DNA from: Geodermatophilus nigrescens
GTDB lineage: Bacteria; Actinomycetota; Actinomycetes; Mycobacteriales; Geodermatophilaceae
Assembly: GCF_900129495.1 (NCBI RefSeq)
Contig: NZ_FQVX01000002.1
Coordinates: forward strand, 620,001 to 684,000
DNA length: 64,000 bases
Direction of reading: 5' to 3'
Each line of letters starts with the position of its first letter. Within the stretch, counting starts at the first letter, position 1. Below, one piece after another: positions 8,297 through 17,452 of this stretch. The translations under genes were made by a program, and so were the position numbers. The notes below the pieces were generated by a model, which worked only from the letters and a program-made list of their open reading frames with translations, had not been told where the DNA came from and did not search any database.

Positions 8297-9790
8297 GTGG
8301 ACCTGTTCCGGACGAAGTCGGTGGAGGCCGTCCGCGCGGACGCGGGCGACGGGGACGGGGAGGCCGGTGGCGCGCCCGACGCGGGGCACCTGCGCAAGCG
8401 GCTGTCGGCCCGGCACCTCGTCGGGTTCGGCATCGGGATCGTCATCGGCACGGGCATCTTCACGCTCACCGGCGTGACCGCGAAGAACACCGCGGGCCCG
8501 GCGGTCGTCGTCTCCTTCGCCCTCGCCGGGCTGGTCGCCCTGCTGGCGGCGGTCTGCTACGCCGAGCTCGCCTCGGCCGTGCCGACGGCGGGCAGCGCCT
8601 ACTCCTACACCTACGCCACCGTGGGCGAGGTCGTCGCCTGGATCATCGGCTGGGACCTGTTCCTCGAGTTCGCCCTCGGTGCGGCGGTGGTCGCCCGCGG
8701 TTGGTCGGGCTACGTGGGCAACCTGTTCGACCTCCCGCCGTCGCTGTTCGGCGAGACCGCGACGGTCAACGTCGGCGCGGCAGCGATCGTCGTCGTGCTG
8801 ACGCTGGTGGCGGTGCTCGGCATCCAGGAGTCCGCGCGGGTCACGGGGCTGCTCGTCGTGGTGAAGGTCGCCGTCTGCGTGTTCGTCATCGGGGTCGGCG
8901 CCTGGTTCGTGCGCGGCGACAACCTCAGCCCGTTCGTGCCGCCGTCGGAGCCCGCCGAGGGCGGCAGCGGCCTCACCCGCCCGCTCATCGAAGCGATCGC
9001 CGGGCTCGAGCCGGCGGCGTTCGGCATCGGGGGCGTGGTCACCGCCGCCGCCGTCGTCTTCTTCGCCTACACCGGCTTCGAGGCGGTCGCCAACCTCTCG
9101 GAGGAGACCCGCCGCCCGGCGCGCGACGTCCCGCTGGGCCTGCTCGGCACCCTGGGCCTCGCGACGGCGCTCTACGTCGGCGTCGCCTTCGTCGTGGTCG
9201 GGATGGTGCGGTACACCGACATCGACGAGGGCGCCCCGATCGCCGACGCCTTCGACCAGGTCGGGCTCGGCTGGGCGTCGTCGCTGGTGTCGATCGCGGC
9301 GGTGGCCGGGCTGACCTCGGTCATCCTGGTCGACCTCATCACCATCGGCCGGATCGGCTTCGCCATGGGCCGCGACGGGCTGCTGCCGCCGGCGGTGGCC
9401 CGGGTCAGCTCGCGCACCGGCGTCCCGGCGCGGGTGACGCTGCTGTTCGCCGTCCTCGTGCTGGTGCTCGCCGCCCTCGTGCCGCTCGGGACGCTGGCCG
9501 ACCTCGTGAGCATCGGGACGCTGTTCGCGTTCCTGCTGGTGGCGATCGCCGTGCCGGTGCTGCGCCGCACCCGCCCGGAGCTGCCGCGGCCGTTCCGCGT
9601 GCCGTTCTCCCCGGTGGTACCCGCCCTCGCGGCGGTGGCCTGCCTGTACCTGATGCTCAACCTCAGCATCGAGACGTGGCTGCGCTTCCTCGCCTGGCTG
9701 GCGCTCGGGATGGTCGTCTACGCCGCCTACGGGTACCGGCACTCCCGCGTGCGGCAGGCGGCGCGCAGCGGCTCCGTCGACCGGGGGTGA
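8297..9790 (+). CDS. APC family amino acid permease (CAT/YfnA-like)
   Basis: A 497-residue cytoplasmic-membrane transporter with about 12 hydrophobic segments. The first is preceded by a charged N-terminus of about 45 residues. The APC signature is clear: LVGFGIGIVIGTGIFTLTG at about residues 40-58, GPAVVVSF, CYAELASAVPTAGSAYSYTY, GWDLFLEFALG, and FFAYTGFEAVANLSEE in the middle of the protein. This pattern matches cationic amino acid transporter-like permeases that use proton symport or exchange. The specific substrate cannot be told from sequence. It is probably leaderless (see the adjacent -10 element) and monocistronic. Confidence 0.9.
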   Translation: MDLFRTKSVEAVRADAGDGDGEAGGAPDAGHLRKRLSARHLVGFGIGIVIGTGIFTLTGVTAKNTAGPAVVVSFALAGLVALLAAVCYAELASAVPTAGSAYSYTYATVGEVVAWIIGWDLFLEFALGAAVVARGWSGYVGNLFDLPPSLFGETATVNVGAAAIVVVLTLVAVLGIQESARVTGLLVVVKVAVCVFVIGVGAWFVRGDNLSPFVPPSEPAEGGSGLTRPLIEAIAGLEPAAFGIGGVVTAAAVVFFAYTGFEAVANLSEETRRPARDVPLGLLGTLGLATALYVGVAFVVVGMVRYTDIDEGAPIADAFDQVGLGWASSLVSIAAVAGLTSVILVDLITIGRIGFAMGRDGLLPPAVARVSSRTGVPARVTLLFAVLVLVLAALVPLGTLADLVSIGTLFAFLLVAIAVPVLRRTRPELPRPFRVPFSPVVPALAAVACLYLMLNLSIETWLRFLAWLALGMVVYAAYGYRHSRVRQAARSGSVDRG

Positions 9791-9852
9791 CGCCGGGCCG
9801 CACCGGATCGGGTCGTCTCGCATCGCGGCCTCCGGCGTAGCAGAGTCGGGGT

Positions 9853-10245
9853 GTGACAGCTGACGACCCGGGGAGCCGGGCGGCGGAACGCGCGGAGTCG
9901 GCGGGCCGGCGCACGCGGGAGCTGTCGGAGCGGCTCACCCGCCTGGCGTCGGGGTGGCCGTCGTCGGAGGACGACGTCCGCGCGGCCCGGCAGGCCGCGG
10001 AGCAGTCCGCCACCCACGCCGAGGAGGCCCACCAGCGGGCGGCCGCCCGGCACGAGCAGGCGGCGCAGGCCCACGAGGCCGCCGCCCGGCTGCACGACGA
10101 CGCGGCGGACATGGGCGTCGGCGACCCGGACCGGCACCGGCGGCAGGCCGCCGGGCACCGGGAGGGCGCCGCGGCCGACCGCGACTCCGCCTCGGCCGAC
10201 CGGGAGGCCGCCGACGACGACGCGACCGAGGAGGGTGCCCGGTGA
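9853..10245 (+). CDS. Ala-rich charged helical protein upstream of PAS-GAF-ANTAR
   Basis: A 130-residue, strongly hydrophilic protein rich in Ala, Arg, Asp, Glu and Gln, with no hydrophobic segment. From about residue 45 on it is a continuous predicted coiled coil (AARQAAEQSATHAEEAHQRA, then AARHEQAAQAHEAAARLHDD). The GTG start is preceded by TAGCAGAGT, so it may be leaderless. Its TGA overlaps the GTG of the PAS-GAF-ANTAR gene, indicating translational coupling. Similar short Ala/Glu-rich proteins are frequent next to ANTAR genes in Geodermatophilaceae, but no function is known; a scaffold or partner role is only inferred from the pairing. Confidence 0.7.
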   Translation: MTADDPGSRAAERAESAGRRTRELSERLTRLASGWPSSEDDVRAARQAAEQSATHAEEAHQRAAARHEQAAQAHEAAARLHDDAADMGVGDPDRHRRQAAGHREGAAADRDSASADREAADDDATEEGAR

Positions 10246-11522
10246 GCGCCGGCCACGAGCGACGCCCCCCGCCCGCCGACCTCGTCGGCGAGCTCGCCGA
10301 GCTCGAGGTCGCCCGCGAGGAGCTCCAGGTCGCCGAGGAGGAGCTGCAGGCCCAGCAGCAGGAGATCGCCCGGCTGGTCTCGCGTGTCGACCGGGAACGC
10401 CGCTGGCAGGAGCACGTCGCGGCCCTGCTGCCGGTGGGGCTCTTCGTCACCGACGGCACCGGCCAGGTGCTCGAGGCGAACCCGGCGATGGCCGCGCTCC
10501 TCGGCGTGGCCCTCCCCCGGCTCGGCGGCAAGCCGCTGTCGGTGTACCTCGACCCCGAGGACGTGCGCGGCCTGCGCTGGGCGCTGCGGGCCCTGGGGAC
10601 CGGGAGGTCCGCCGACTACCGCTCCCCGGTGACGGTCCGCGGCCGCGGCGCCGCCGCGACCGGGCAGCTGTTCGGCACACCCGACGTCGTCCACCCCGAC
10701 GCGGGGCGCGCCCGCATCCGCTGGGTGCTCGTGACCGACGAGCACGGACTCCCGCCGGCGGAGCCGGAGCCCCGGGCGAGCGGCGACGACGGCCCGACGC
10801 GGGACGCCGCGCCGGTCTCCGTGGCCGAGGCGCTCACGCAGCTGACCCGCCTCGCCGGCACGGACGCCGACCGCCGGCAGCTGCTGCTGCGCATGTCCGG
10901 CCTCGCGCAGCGGGCCGTGCCGGCCGCCGACTGGGTGAGCGTCACGGTCGGCCGGCCCGCGGCGCCGCGGGCCATCGGCAGCGACTCGGCCGCCGCCCAG
11001 GACGTCGACGGCCGGCAGATGCGCGCCGAGGAGGGGCCGTGCTGGGACGCCGCGGCGCTGCAGGAGGTCGTGGTGACCGGCGACCTGCGCGCGGATCCGC
11101 GCTGGCCGGCGCTGGGGCGGATCGCCGGGGCCGGGCCGGTGCGCAGCGTGCTGGCCGTCCCGCTCGCCGTCTCCGGCGACCCCACCGGCGTGCTCAACGT
11201 CTACGCGGCGGCTGCCGACGCGTTCACCGAGACCGACCGGCGCATCGCCGAGCTGGTGGCGACGGCGATCGCGGCCGTCCTGGACGAGGCCGCCGAGCGG
11301 GAGTCACTGCGCCGGCTCACGCTCAACCTGGAGCAGGCGCTGGCCTCCCGCGCCGTCATCGACCAGGCCAAGGGCGTGCTCATCGCCCGCCTGGGCGTGG
11401 ACGCCGACGAGGCCTTCGCCCGGCTGGTGACCCTCAGCAACCGGCTCAACGTCAAGGTCCGCGACCTCGCCCACCTGGTGGTCGAGGGCCACGCCGACGA
11501 GGTCATCGCCGCCGGGACATGA
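10242..11522 (+). CDS. PAS-GAF-ANTAR signalling protein
   Basis: A 426-residue cytoplasmic protein. An N-terminal coiled coil (ELAELEVAREELQVAEEEL, about residues 15-50) leads into a PAS domain (about 60-165; LLPVGLFVTDGTGQVLEANPAM is its core, cited here as GLFVTDGTGQVLEANPAM). A GAF domain follows (about 195-350), with the conserved GPCWDAA and VLAVPLAVSGDPTGVLNVY patterns. The last 60 residues are an ANTAR domain (ALASRAVIDQAKGVLIARLG, then AFARLVTLSNRLNVKVRDLA), an RNA-binding module that disrupts terminator hairpins. It therefore probably senses a ligand or light/redox state and acts by transcription antitermination. It is convergent with the CheR-like gene, with stops 10 nt apart. Confidence 0.9.
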   Translation: MSAGHERRPPPADLVGELAELEVAREELQVAEEELQAQQQEIARLVSRVDRERRWQEHVAALLPVGLFVTDGTGQVLEANPAMAALLGVALPRLGGKPLSVYLDPEDVRGLRWALRALGTGRSADYRSPVTVRGRGAAATGQLFGTPDVVHPDAGRARIRWVLVTDEHGLPPAEPEPRASGDDGPTRDAAPVSVAEALTQLTRLAGTDADRRQLLLRMSGLAQRAVPAADWVSVTVGRPAAPRAIGSDSAAAQDVDGRQMRAEEGPCWDAAALQEVVVTGDLRADPRWPALGRIAGAGPVRSVLAVPLAVSGDPTGVLNVYAAAADAFTETDRRIAELVATAIAAVLDEAAERESLRRLTLNLEQALASRAVIDQAKGVLIARLGVDADEAFARLVTLSNRLNVKVRDLAHLVVEGHADEVIAAGT

Positions 11523-11532
11523 GCACGCGCCG

Positions 11533-13533
11533 TCAGTCGGCCGGGTCCATGAGGACCACCGCGCCGCTGCGCCCGCCGCTCCCCGGCGTGAACGCGCTCA
11601 CCGTGACCCGGATCTGCACCGCGCGGCCCCGGCGGTTCACCGCCTGCAGCACGACCGTCTCGTGGGCGGGGCCGTCCCCGGCCACCTGCCGGCGCAGCAG
11701 CGCGTGCAGCTGCGACACGGGCAGGCCGACGTCGAGGTTGAGCAGGTACTGGTCCACGACCTCGTCCTGCCGCAGGCCCCACAGGTCCTCGGCCGCGGCG
11801 TTCCAGGCGAGCACCCGCAGGTCCTGGTCGACGACGACCACCCCGGCCCGGAAACTCGACAGCACGCCGGACATGAACTCGTAGAGGGTGGCGACCTCCT
11901 CGGTGCTGGCCCGCAGCTCCTCGTTGGTCGTGTGGAGCTCGTCGTTCATCGACTGGAGCTCCTCGTTCATCGTCTCGAGCTCCTCGTTGGTCGACTGGAG
12001 CTCCTCGTTGGTGGTCTCCAGCTCCTCGACCGTCGACTGGAGCTCCTCGTTGGTGGTCTCCAGCTCCTCGTTGGTCGACTGCAGCTCCTCGTAGGCGGTC
12101 TCCAGCTGCCGGTTGGCGTACTCCAGCTCGCGCTGCAGGCGCCGGTAGTGGGTGACGTCCTCGAAGACGACGGTGCAGCCGAGCGGGCTGCCGTCCTCCC
12201 GGGTCAGCGGCACCACCTGGACGTCGAAGACGAGGGCCTCGGCGCCGGGCTGGTGACGCTCCACGCCGCGCAGCCACACGGGACGCCGCGTACCCACGGC
12301 CTCGGCGATCGCCGCGCGCAGCTCCACCGGCCGGTAGGAGACCTCGAGGTCCTGGAAGGGCCGGCCGACGTCGCGGTCCTCCACCCGGAACAGCCGCTCG
12401 GCGTGGGAGTTCACCATGGCCAGCCGGCCGTCGGCGTCGAGGACGAGCTGCGCGCCGGGCGAGGAGACCATGGCCGCCCGACGCAGCCGGGCGAGGTCGC
12501 CGATCCCGGCCTGGACGTCGACCTCCGGGGCGGCCGGCAGCACGCGCCGCTCCAGCGCCGTCCTCGCGTCCCGCTTGCGGAAGAACCGGCGGGTCAGGTC
12601 GACCGGCAGGAACAGCTGGGCGTGGGAGAGCAGCATCTCCGCCTTGCCCAGGAACAGCAGCCCGTGGGGCGCGAGGGCGAAGTGCAGCCGGCCGAGGATG
12701 CGGTTCTGCGTCTCGGCGTTGAAGTACATGAGCGTGTTGCGGCACAGCAGCAGGTCGACGTGCGAGATCGGCGCGTCCTGCACCAGGTCGTTGCGCCCGA
12801 AGATCACCGAGCGCCGCAGGTCCTTGCGGAACGCGAAGCGGCTGCCCTCCTGGGTGAAGTAGCGCTCCACCTGCTCGGGCGTGAGGCCCGTCATCTCCCG
12901 CTCGGTGAACAGCGCCTGGCGGGCCTGCGTCAGCGCCTCCTCGTCGACGTCGGTGGCGTAGATCTTCACGCGCTCGCGGAACTCGTCCACGCCCAGCGTC
13001 TCGGCCAGCAGGATGGCCAGGCTGTAGGCCTCCTGGCCGGACGCCGAGCCCGCGCTCCACACCCGGATGACCGGGCCGGCGGTGGCGAGCAGGTCCGGCA
13101 GCAGCCGGTCGCGCAGGTGGTCCCAGGCCGGCCGGTCGCGGAAGAAGCTCGTGACGTTGATCAGGATGGTGTTGAACAGCGGCGGGAACTCGTCGGGGTG
13201 GACCTCCAGGAAGTCCTGGTACTCCGCGACCGACTCGATGCCCACCTCGCCCATGCGGCGCTGCACGCGACGGACCAGGCTGGGCCGCTTGTAACCGGTG
13301 AAGTCGAACCCCCGCCGCTCGCGCAGGTAGACCAGCAGCGCCTCGAAGTCCGGGTCGAGCCCGGCCGCGGCGTCGGTGAACAGGTCGGGGGCCTCCTCGT
13401 CGCCGGCGACGTCCTCGGTGCCGTACTCGGCGTCGTCGAGCAGCTCGTCGGCCCCCGGGTCATCGGCCCGCAGGTCATCGGCCCGCAGGTCGTCGGCCGG
13501 CCCGTCCGCGGCCCGCGGCCCGTCCTGTGCCAT
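11533..13533 (-). CDS. CheR-type methyltransferase with PAS, long coiled coil and second PAS
   Basis: A 666-residue protein. It has an acidic N-terminal 60 residues with repeated DDLRA units, then a CheR N-terminal helical domain (GFDFTGYKRPSLVRRVQRRM) and the SAM-binding methyltransferase (TSFFRDRPAWD; WSAGSASGQEAYSLA, where CheR proteins usually have GCSTGEEPYS; ATDVDEEAL; LCRNTLMYF). A PAS domain covers about residues 350-455. Next is an unbroken coiled coil of NEEL heptads (ELQSTNEELETTNEELQST and so on, about 460-545). A second PAS domain ends the protein. No kinase or receiver domain is present. CheB is encoded 3 bp upstream, and no chemoreceptor, CheA or CheW gene is nearby, so a regulatory system other than flagellar chemotaxis is likely. 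Confidence 0.88.
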   Translation of the reverse strand: MAQDGPRAADGPADDLRADDLRADDPGADELLDDAEYGTEDVAGDEEAPDLFTDAAAGLDPDFEALLVYLRERRGFDFTGYKRPSLVRRVQRRMGEVGIESVAEYQDFLEVHPDEFPPLFNTILINVTSFFRDRPAWDHLRDRLLPDLLATAGPVIRVWSAGSASGQEAYSLAILLAETLGVDEFRERVKIYATDVDEEALTQARQALFTEREMTGLTPEQVERYFTQEGSRFAFRKDLRRSVIFGRNDLVQDAPISHVDLLLCRNTLMYFNAETQNRILGRLHFALAPHGLLFLGKAEMLLSHAQLFLPVDLTRRFFRKRDARTALERRVLPAAPEVDVQAGIGDLARLRRAAMVSSPGAQLVLDADGRLAMVNSHAERLFRVEDRDVGRPFQDLEVSYRPVELRAAIAEAVGTRRPVWLRGVERHQPGAEALVFDVQVVPLTREDGSPLGCTVVFEDVTHYRRLQRELEYANRQLETAYEELQSTNEELETTNEELQSTVEELETTNEELQSTNEELETMNEELQSMNDELHTTNEELRASTEEVATLYEFMSGVLSSFRAGVVVVDQDLRVLAWNAAAEDLWGLRQDEVVDQYLLNLDVGLPVSQLHALLRRQVAGDGPAHETVVLQAVNRRGRAVQIRVTVSAFTPGSGGRSGAVVLMDPAD
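11897..12125 (-). repeat. Tandem 21-bp units coding NEEL coiled-coil heptads
   Basis: Within the CheR-like gene, near-identical 21-bp units (plus-strand pattern CTGGAGCTCCTCGTTGGT with small variations) are repeated about ten times. Each unit encodes one heptad (ELQSTNE or ELETTNE). The near-identity at DNA level, beyond what the protein requires, suggests expansion by slippage or unequal recombination. Confidence 0.85.
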
Positions 13534-13536
13534 CGG

Positions 13537-14592
13537 TCAGGCCCCCTGCCGGTCCGCGGGGTCGCCGAGGACGTCGTCGGCGTCGTCGGGGACGTCCCCG
13601 CCGTCGAGCGTCCCGCGCTCGAGCATCCCGCGCAGCAGGCCGGCGGCCCGCAGCGCCTCGTCGTGCCGGCGGCGGAAGGCGGTCGCGCTGTGCCGGTGCC
13701 CGTTGGCCACCGCCCGCTCGCCCATCCGCAGGCTGAGCGCCGCGCGCTCCTCGAGGCCGCGCAGCGCCATCCACAGCGCCCCCTCGAGCGCCTGGGCCTG
13801 CTCGGCGGCCAGCGCCTCCGGCGACCAGGCGTGTCCCACCCGGCAGCGGTAGCGCTCCATGCCGCCCTCGGTGATCGAGAACAGCGACCCGTGGCAGCTC
13901 GGGCAGCCGAACCCCGAGGGCGTACCCGGGCGCTCGTCGGCGTCCATCGCGCCGGGGTCCAACTGGGCCATCTCCGTCTCCGTCGTCATGAGGTCGGTGG
14001 GCGGCAGCACGTCCGCGGCGTCGACCGCCTCGCGTGTGAGCCGGTCGAGCAGGGCGGGCATCCCGGCGAGCGGGACCACGTGGTCGGCGCCGCCGATCTC
14101 CGCGGCGTGCAGGGGCATGCTCGCGTACAGGGCCTCCTCCGGGTCCTGCGCGAGCCCGACGCCGCCGCGCGCCCGGACGGCGATGGTGCCGGCGGTCCCG
14201 TCGTCCAGGGCGCCGGAGAGGACGAGGCTCACCACGCGCGGCCCCCGGGCGCGGGCTGCCGAGCGGAACAGCACGTCGACCGCCGGGCGGTGCCCGTTCT
14301 CCCGCGGGCCGCGGGAGAGGGACAGGTGCCCGTCGACGACGAGCAGGTGCCGGTCGGGGACGGCGACGGTCACCGTCCCCGGCGTCAGCGGCATCCCGTC
14401 CTCGGCCGAACGCACCGGCAGGGCCGAGACCCGGCCGAGGACGGCGGCCAGCGCACTGCGGCCGGACGACGGGATGTGCAGCGTCACCAGCACGGCCGCC
14501 GGCAGGTCCTCGGGCAGGCCGGCGAGCAGTTCGCGCAGCGCCTCGACGCCCCCGGCGGAGGCCCCGATCACCACCAGGTCGCGCGTCGTCAT
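13537..14592 (-). CDS. cheB: Stand-alone CheB-type protein-glutamate methylesterase
   Basis: A 351-residue protein. The catalytic CheB domain occupies residues 1-190 with the serine triad: Ser12 in GASAGG, His39 in TLHIPSSGRS, and Asp130/131 in LSGALDDGTAG. There is no N-terminal receiver domain, so it is not controlled by CheA in the standard way. The C-terminal half (about residues 225-350) contains a CPSCHG...CRVGHAWSPE element that may bind zinc, and a helical region. This two-part form matches actinobacterial CheB-like proteins paired with CheR-PAS proteins. It lies 3 bp upstream of the CheR-like gene on the same strand and is probably co-translated with it. Its substrate is unknown. Confidence 0.88.
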   Translation of the reverse strand: MTTRDLVVIGASAGGVEALRELLAGLPEDLPAAVLVTLHIPSSGRSALAAVLGRVSALPVRSAEDGMPLTPGTVTVAVPDRHLLVVDGHLSLSRGPRENGHRPAVDVLFRSAARARGPRVVSLVLSGALDDGTAGTIAVRARGGVGLAQDPEEALYASMPLHAAEIGGADHVVPLAGMPALLDRLTREAVDAADVLPPTDLMTTETEMAQLDPGAMDADERPGTPSGFGCPSCHGSLFSITEGGMERYRCRVGHAWSPEALAAEQAQALEGALWMALRGLEERAALSLRMGERAVANGHRHSATAFRRRHDEALRAAGLLRGMLERGTLDGGDVPDDADDVLGDPADRQGA

Positions 14593-14725
14593 CGCGGCTC
14601 CGTCCTCGTCCGCCGGGTGGGAGGGTCCCTGCGGCGATGGGCGTCAGCCTAGGCGTCCGGGCCGGAGCCGATCCGCGCGACGGCGCGGCACGTCCGGCCG
14701 CTTTGCGGGCCCCGGGGCGCCTGGC

Positions 14726-14731
14726 TAGCGT
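14726..14731 (+). promoter_or_regulatory. Candidate promoter of the transporter-pxpABC operon (-10 TAGCGT)
   Basis: TAGCGT is preceded by TTGCGG (14703-14708) with a 17-bp spacer, a good -35/-10 pair. It would give a leader of about 70 nt before the ATG at 14809, unlike the leaderless cases elsewhere. No riboswitch was recognised in the leader. Confidence 0.5.
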
Positions 14732-14808
14732 CCCCGGCGGCGGGCAGCAGCGCCCCCGCACCGGACGACGCCCTCCGCACGCACGCCGACCGACACCCCG
14801 GAGCGCCG

Positions 14809-16065
14809 ATGTCGCACCCGCCTGCCGACCGTCCCGTCGCCCCTGACGAGACCGCCGCCCCGACCGGCGGCCGCATGTCGGCGAGCACCCGCTCGACCGT
14901 CCTGGGCGCGATGTTCCTCATGGCCACCTCGGCCATCGGCCCCGGGTTCATCACCCAGACGACGACGTTCACCGTCCAGCTCGGCGCCGCGTTCGCCTTC
15001 GCGATCGCCGTCTCGATCGTCATCGACATCGCCCTGCAGCTGAACGTCTGGCGGGTCGTCGGCGTCTCCGGACGTCGGGCGCAGGAGCTCGGCAACCTCG
15101 TCCTGCCCGGCCTGGGCTGGCTCATGGCCGGCCTGCTCGTCGTCGGCGGCCTGGTGTTCAACGTGGGCAACGTGGCGGGCTCCGGCCTGGGCACCGACGC
15201 GATGTTCGGCCTCGACCCCCGGATCGGGGGCGCGCTGTCGGCGCTGGTGGCGATCGGGGTCTTCCTCAGCAGGCGCGCCGGCGTCGCCGTCGACCGGATC
15301 GTCGTGGTGCTCGGCCTGGCGATGATCCTGCTGACCACCTACATCGCGGTCACCTCCGGCCCGCCGGTGGGGACGGCGCTGCGCAACGTCGTGCTGCCCG
15401 AGACCGTCGACGTCCTCGCGATCACCACGCTGGTCGGCGGCACGATCGGCGGCTACATCGTCTACGCGGGCGCCCACCGGCTGCTCGACTCCGGCGTCAC
15501 CGGCCCCGCCCACGTCCGCGACATCACCCGCGGGTCGGTCACCGGCATCGTCGTCACCGGGATCATGCGGGTCGTCCTGTTCCTGGCGATCCTCGGTGTC
15601 GTGGCCGGCGGGGCGGCGCTGGACCCGGAGAACCAGGCCGCGTCGGCCTTCGAGGTCGCCGCCGGGGAGGTGGGTCTGCGGGTGTTCGGCGTGGTGCTGT
15701 GGGCGGCGTCGATCACCAGCGTCATCGGCGCCTCGTACACGTCGGTGTCGTTCGTGACCTCGCGGACCCGGACCTCCGACCGCACCCGCACCCTGCTGGT
15801 CGTCGGCTTCATCGCCGTCACCACGCTGGCGTTCCTGCTGGCGGGGACCGCGCCGACGACGCTGCTCGTGTTCGCCGGCGCCTTCAACGGGCTGCTGCTC
15901 CCCATCGGGATCGCCGTGCTGCTCTGGGTGGCCACCCGGCGCACCGACCTGCTCGGCGGCTACCGGTACCCCCGCTGGCTGCTGGTGGTCGGGTGGGTGG
16001 CGTGGCTGGGCACCCTCTACCTCGCGGTGAACTCGGTCCGCCCGGTCATCGACCTCTTCGCCTGA
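14809..16065 (+). CDS. NRAMP-like permease of the YcsG type, linked to 5-oxoprolinase
   Basis: A 418-residue membrane protein with about 11 hydrophobic segments after a polar N-terminus of about 25 residues. The first helix contains [17 protein letters not shown], which corresponds to the NRAMP helix 1 region where metal transporters have DPGN; here it is a GPG motif instead. That substitution, and the position directly upstream of pxpABC, fits the YcsG subgroup, proposed to import a substrate of the linked amidohydrolase (5-oxoproline or a related lactam) rather than Mn or Fe. An in-frame ATG at 14875 is an alternative start. The following GTG of pxpA lies 11 bp after the stop. Confidence 0.82.
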   Translation: MSHPPADRPVAPDETAAPTGGRMSASTRSTVLGAMFLMATSAIGPGFITQTTTFTVQLGAAFAFAIAVSIVIDIALQLNVWRVVGVSGRRAQELGNLVLPGLGWLMAGLLVVGGLVFNVGNVAGSGLGTDAMFGLDPRIGGALSALVAIGVFLSRRAGVAVDRIVVVLGLAMILLTTYIAVTSGPPVGTALRNVVLPETVDVLAITTLVGGTIGGYIVYAGAHRLLDSGVTGPAHVRDITRGSVTGIVVTGIMRVVLFLAILGVVAGGAALDPENQAASAFEVAAGEVGLRVFGVVLWAASITSVIGASYTSVSFVTSRTRTSDRTRTLLVVGFIAVTTLAFLLAGTAPTTLLVFAGAFNGLLLPIGIAVLLWVATRRTDLLGGYRYPRWLLVVGWVAWLGTLYLAVNSVRPVIDLFA

Positions 16066-16076
16066 GGGGACACCCC

Positions 16077-16844
16077 GTGACCTCCGCACGCATGGACCTC
16101 AACTCCGACCTCGGCGAGGGCTTCGGCCAGTGGACGCTCGGCGACGACGACGCGCTGCTCGGCGTGGTCACCAGCGCCAACGTCGCCTGCGGCTTCCACG
16201 CCGGGGACCCGGTGATCCTGCGGAGGGTGTGCGACCGGGCCGCGGCCGCCGGCGTCGCGATCGGCGCGCAGGTGGGCTACCGCGACCTCGCCGGCTTCGG
16301 CCGGCGGTTCGTCGACGTCGAGCCCGACGCGCTGACCCAGGACGTGCTCTACCAGGTGGGCGCGCTGGAGGCGTTCGCCCGCGTCGCCGGCACGCGGGTG
16401 CGCTACGTCAAGCCGCACGGCGCGCTCTACAACGCGATCGTCACCCACGAGGAGCAGGCGGCGGCCGTCGTCCGCGCCGTCGTGGACTACGACCGCACGC
16501 TGCCGGTCCTCGGCCTGCCCGGCTCGGCGTTCCTGCGGCTGGCGGCCGACGCCGGCCTGCGCACGGTGGCGGAGGCCTTCGCCGACCGCGCGTACACGCC
16601 GGAGGGGACGCTGGTGTCCCGCCGGCTGCCCGGCGCCGTCCTCACCGACGCCGACGAGATCACCCGCCGCTGCGTGGCGATGGCGACCGGCGGGGAGGTC
16701 CGCGACGTCGACGGCGGCCTGCTGCGGCTCGCGCCGGACTCGATCTGCGTGCACGGCGACACCCCGGGCGCGGTGGACATCGCCCGCCGGGTGCGGTCGG
16801 CCCTCACCGACGCGGGGGTCGACCTCGCGCCCTTCGCCGCGTGA
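16077..16844 (+). CDS. pxpA: 5-oxoprolinase subunit A (LamB/YcsF family)
   Basis: A 255-residue cytoplasmic protein, full length for PxpA. With PxpB and PxpC it forms the ATP-dependent prokaryotic 5-oxoprolinase that opens 5-oxoproline to glutamate, removing a damage product of glutamine and glutamate. Family motifs are [12 protein letters not shown] at the N-terminus, [13 protein letters not shown] (about residues 35-47), [27 protein letters not shown] and the C-terminal [17 protein letters not shown]. The start is GTG at 16077; the in-frame ATG at 16092 directly before DLNSDLGE is an equally good alternative. Its TGA overlaps the ATG of pxpB. Confidence 0.95.
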   Translation: MTSARMDLNSDLGEGFGQWTLGDDDALLGVVTSANVACGFHAGDPVILRRVCDRAAAAGVAIGAQVGYRDLAGFGRRFVDVEPDALTQDVLYQVGALEAFARVAGTRVRYVKPHGALYNAIVTHEEQAAAVVRAVVDYDRTLPVLGLPGSAFLRLAADAGLRTVAEAFADRAYTPEGTLVSRRLPGAVLTDADEITRRCVAMATGGEVRDVDGGLLRLAPDSICVHGDTPGAVDIARRVRSALTDAGVDLAPFAA

Positions 16845-17452
16845 TGCGGGTGCTGCCCAGCGGCTCGGCCGCGCTGCTCGTCGAGGTCGCCGACCTCGAC
16901 GCGGTGCTCGCCCTGCACGCGGCGCTGGAGGCCGACCGGCCGCCGGGCGTCGTCGACCTGGTGCCGGCGGCGCGCACGGTGCTGCTGGTCGTGGACCCCG
17001 AGGTGACCTCCCTCGACGCCGTCGAGGCGGCGCTCCGGCGGGTGACGCCGCGGCCCGGCGGCCGCGCCGACGCGGGCCTGGTCGAGCTGCCGGTCGTCTA
17101 CGACGGGGCGGACCTCGCCGACGTCGCCGCGCACCTGGGCGTGGCGCCGGAGGAGGTCGTGGCCCGGCACGCCGACACGGAGTGGACGGTGGCGTTCTCC
17201 GGGTTCGCGCCCGGCTTCGGCTACCTCACCCCGGCCGGCGGTGGCTGGGACGTGCCGCGCCGGCCGTCGCCCCGCACGCGGGTGCCGGCCGGGGCGGTGG
17301 CGGTGGCCGGCGGGTTCACCGGCGTCTACCCGCGGGAGTCGCCGGGCGGCTGGCAGCTGGTCGGGCGCACCGACGTCGCCGTGTTCGACCTGGCCCGCGA
17401 CCCGGCCGCGCTGCTGCGGCCGGGCGTGCGCGTGCGGTTCGTGCCGTGCTGA
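16844..17452 (+). CDS. pxpB: 5-oxoprolinase subunit B (KipI family)
   Basis: A 202-residue cyclophilin-like-fold protein, the KipI homologue of the 5-oxoprolinase complex. Motifs include the N-terminal GSAALLVEV, the central TEWTVAFSGFAPGFGYL (conserved FxPGFxYL) and the C-terminal GAVAVAGGFTGVYPRESPGGWQLVG. It overlaps pxpA by one base (TGATG) and pxpC by seven bases, so the three subunits are likely made in equal amounts. Bacillus KipI also inhibits the sporulation kinase KinA, a role not expected here. Confidence 0.95.
   Translation: MRVLPSGSAALLVEVADLDAVLALHAALEADRPPGVVDLVPAARTVLLVVDPEVTSLDAVEAALRRVTPRPGGRADAGLVELPVVYDGADLADVAAHLGVAPEEVVARHADTEWTVAFSGFAPGFGYLTPAGGGWDVPRRPSPRTRVPAGAVAVAGGFTGVYPRESPGGWQLVGRTDVAVFDLARDPAALLRPGVRVRFVPC

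Noticed and set aside
11897-12125. Regular repeats that could suggest a CRISPR array
   Set aside because: Units are directly adjacent without spacers and lie in frame inside a coiled-coil coding region.
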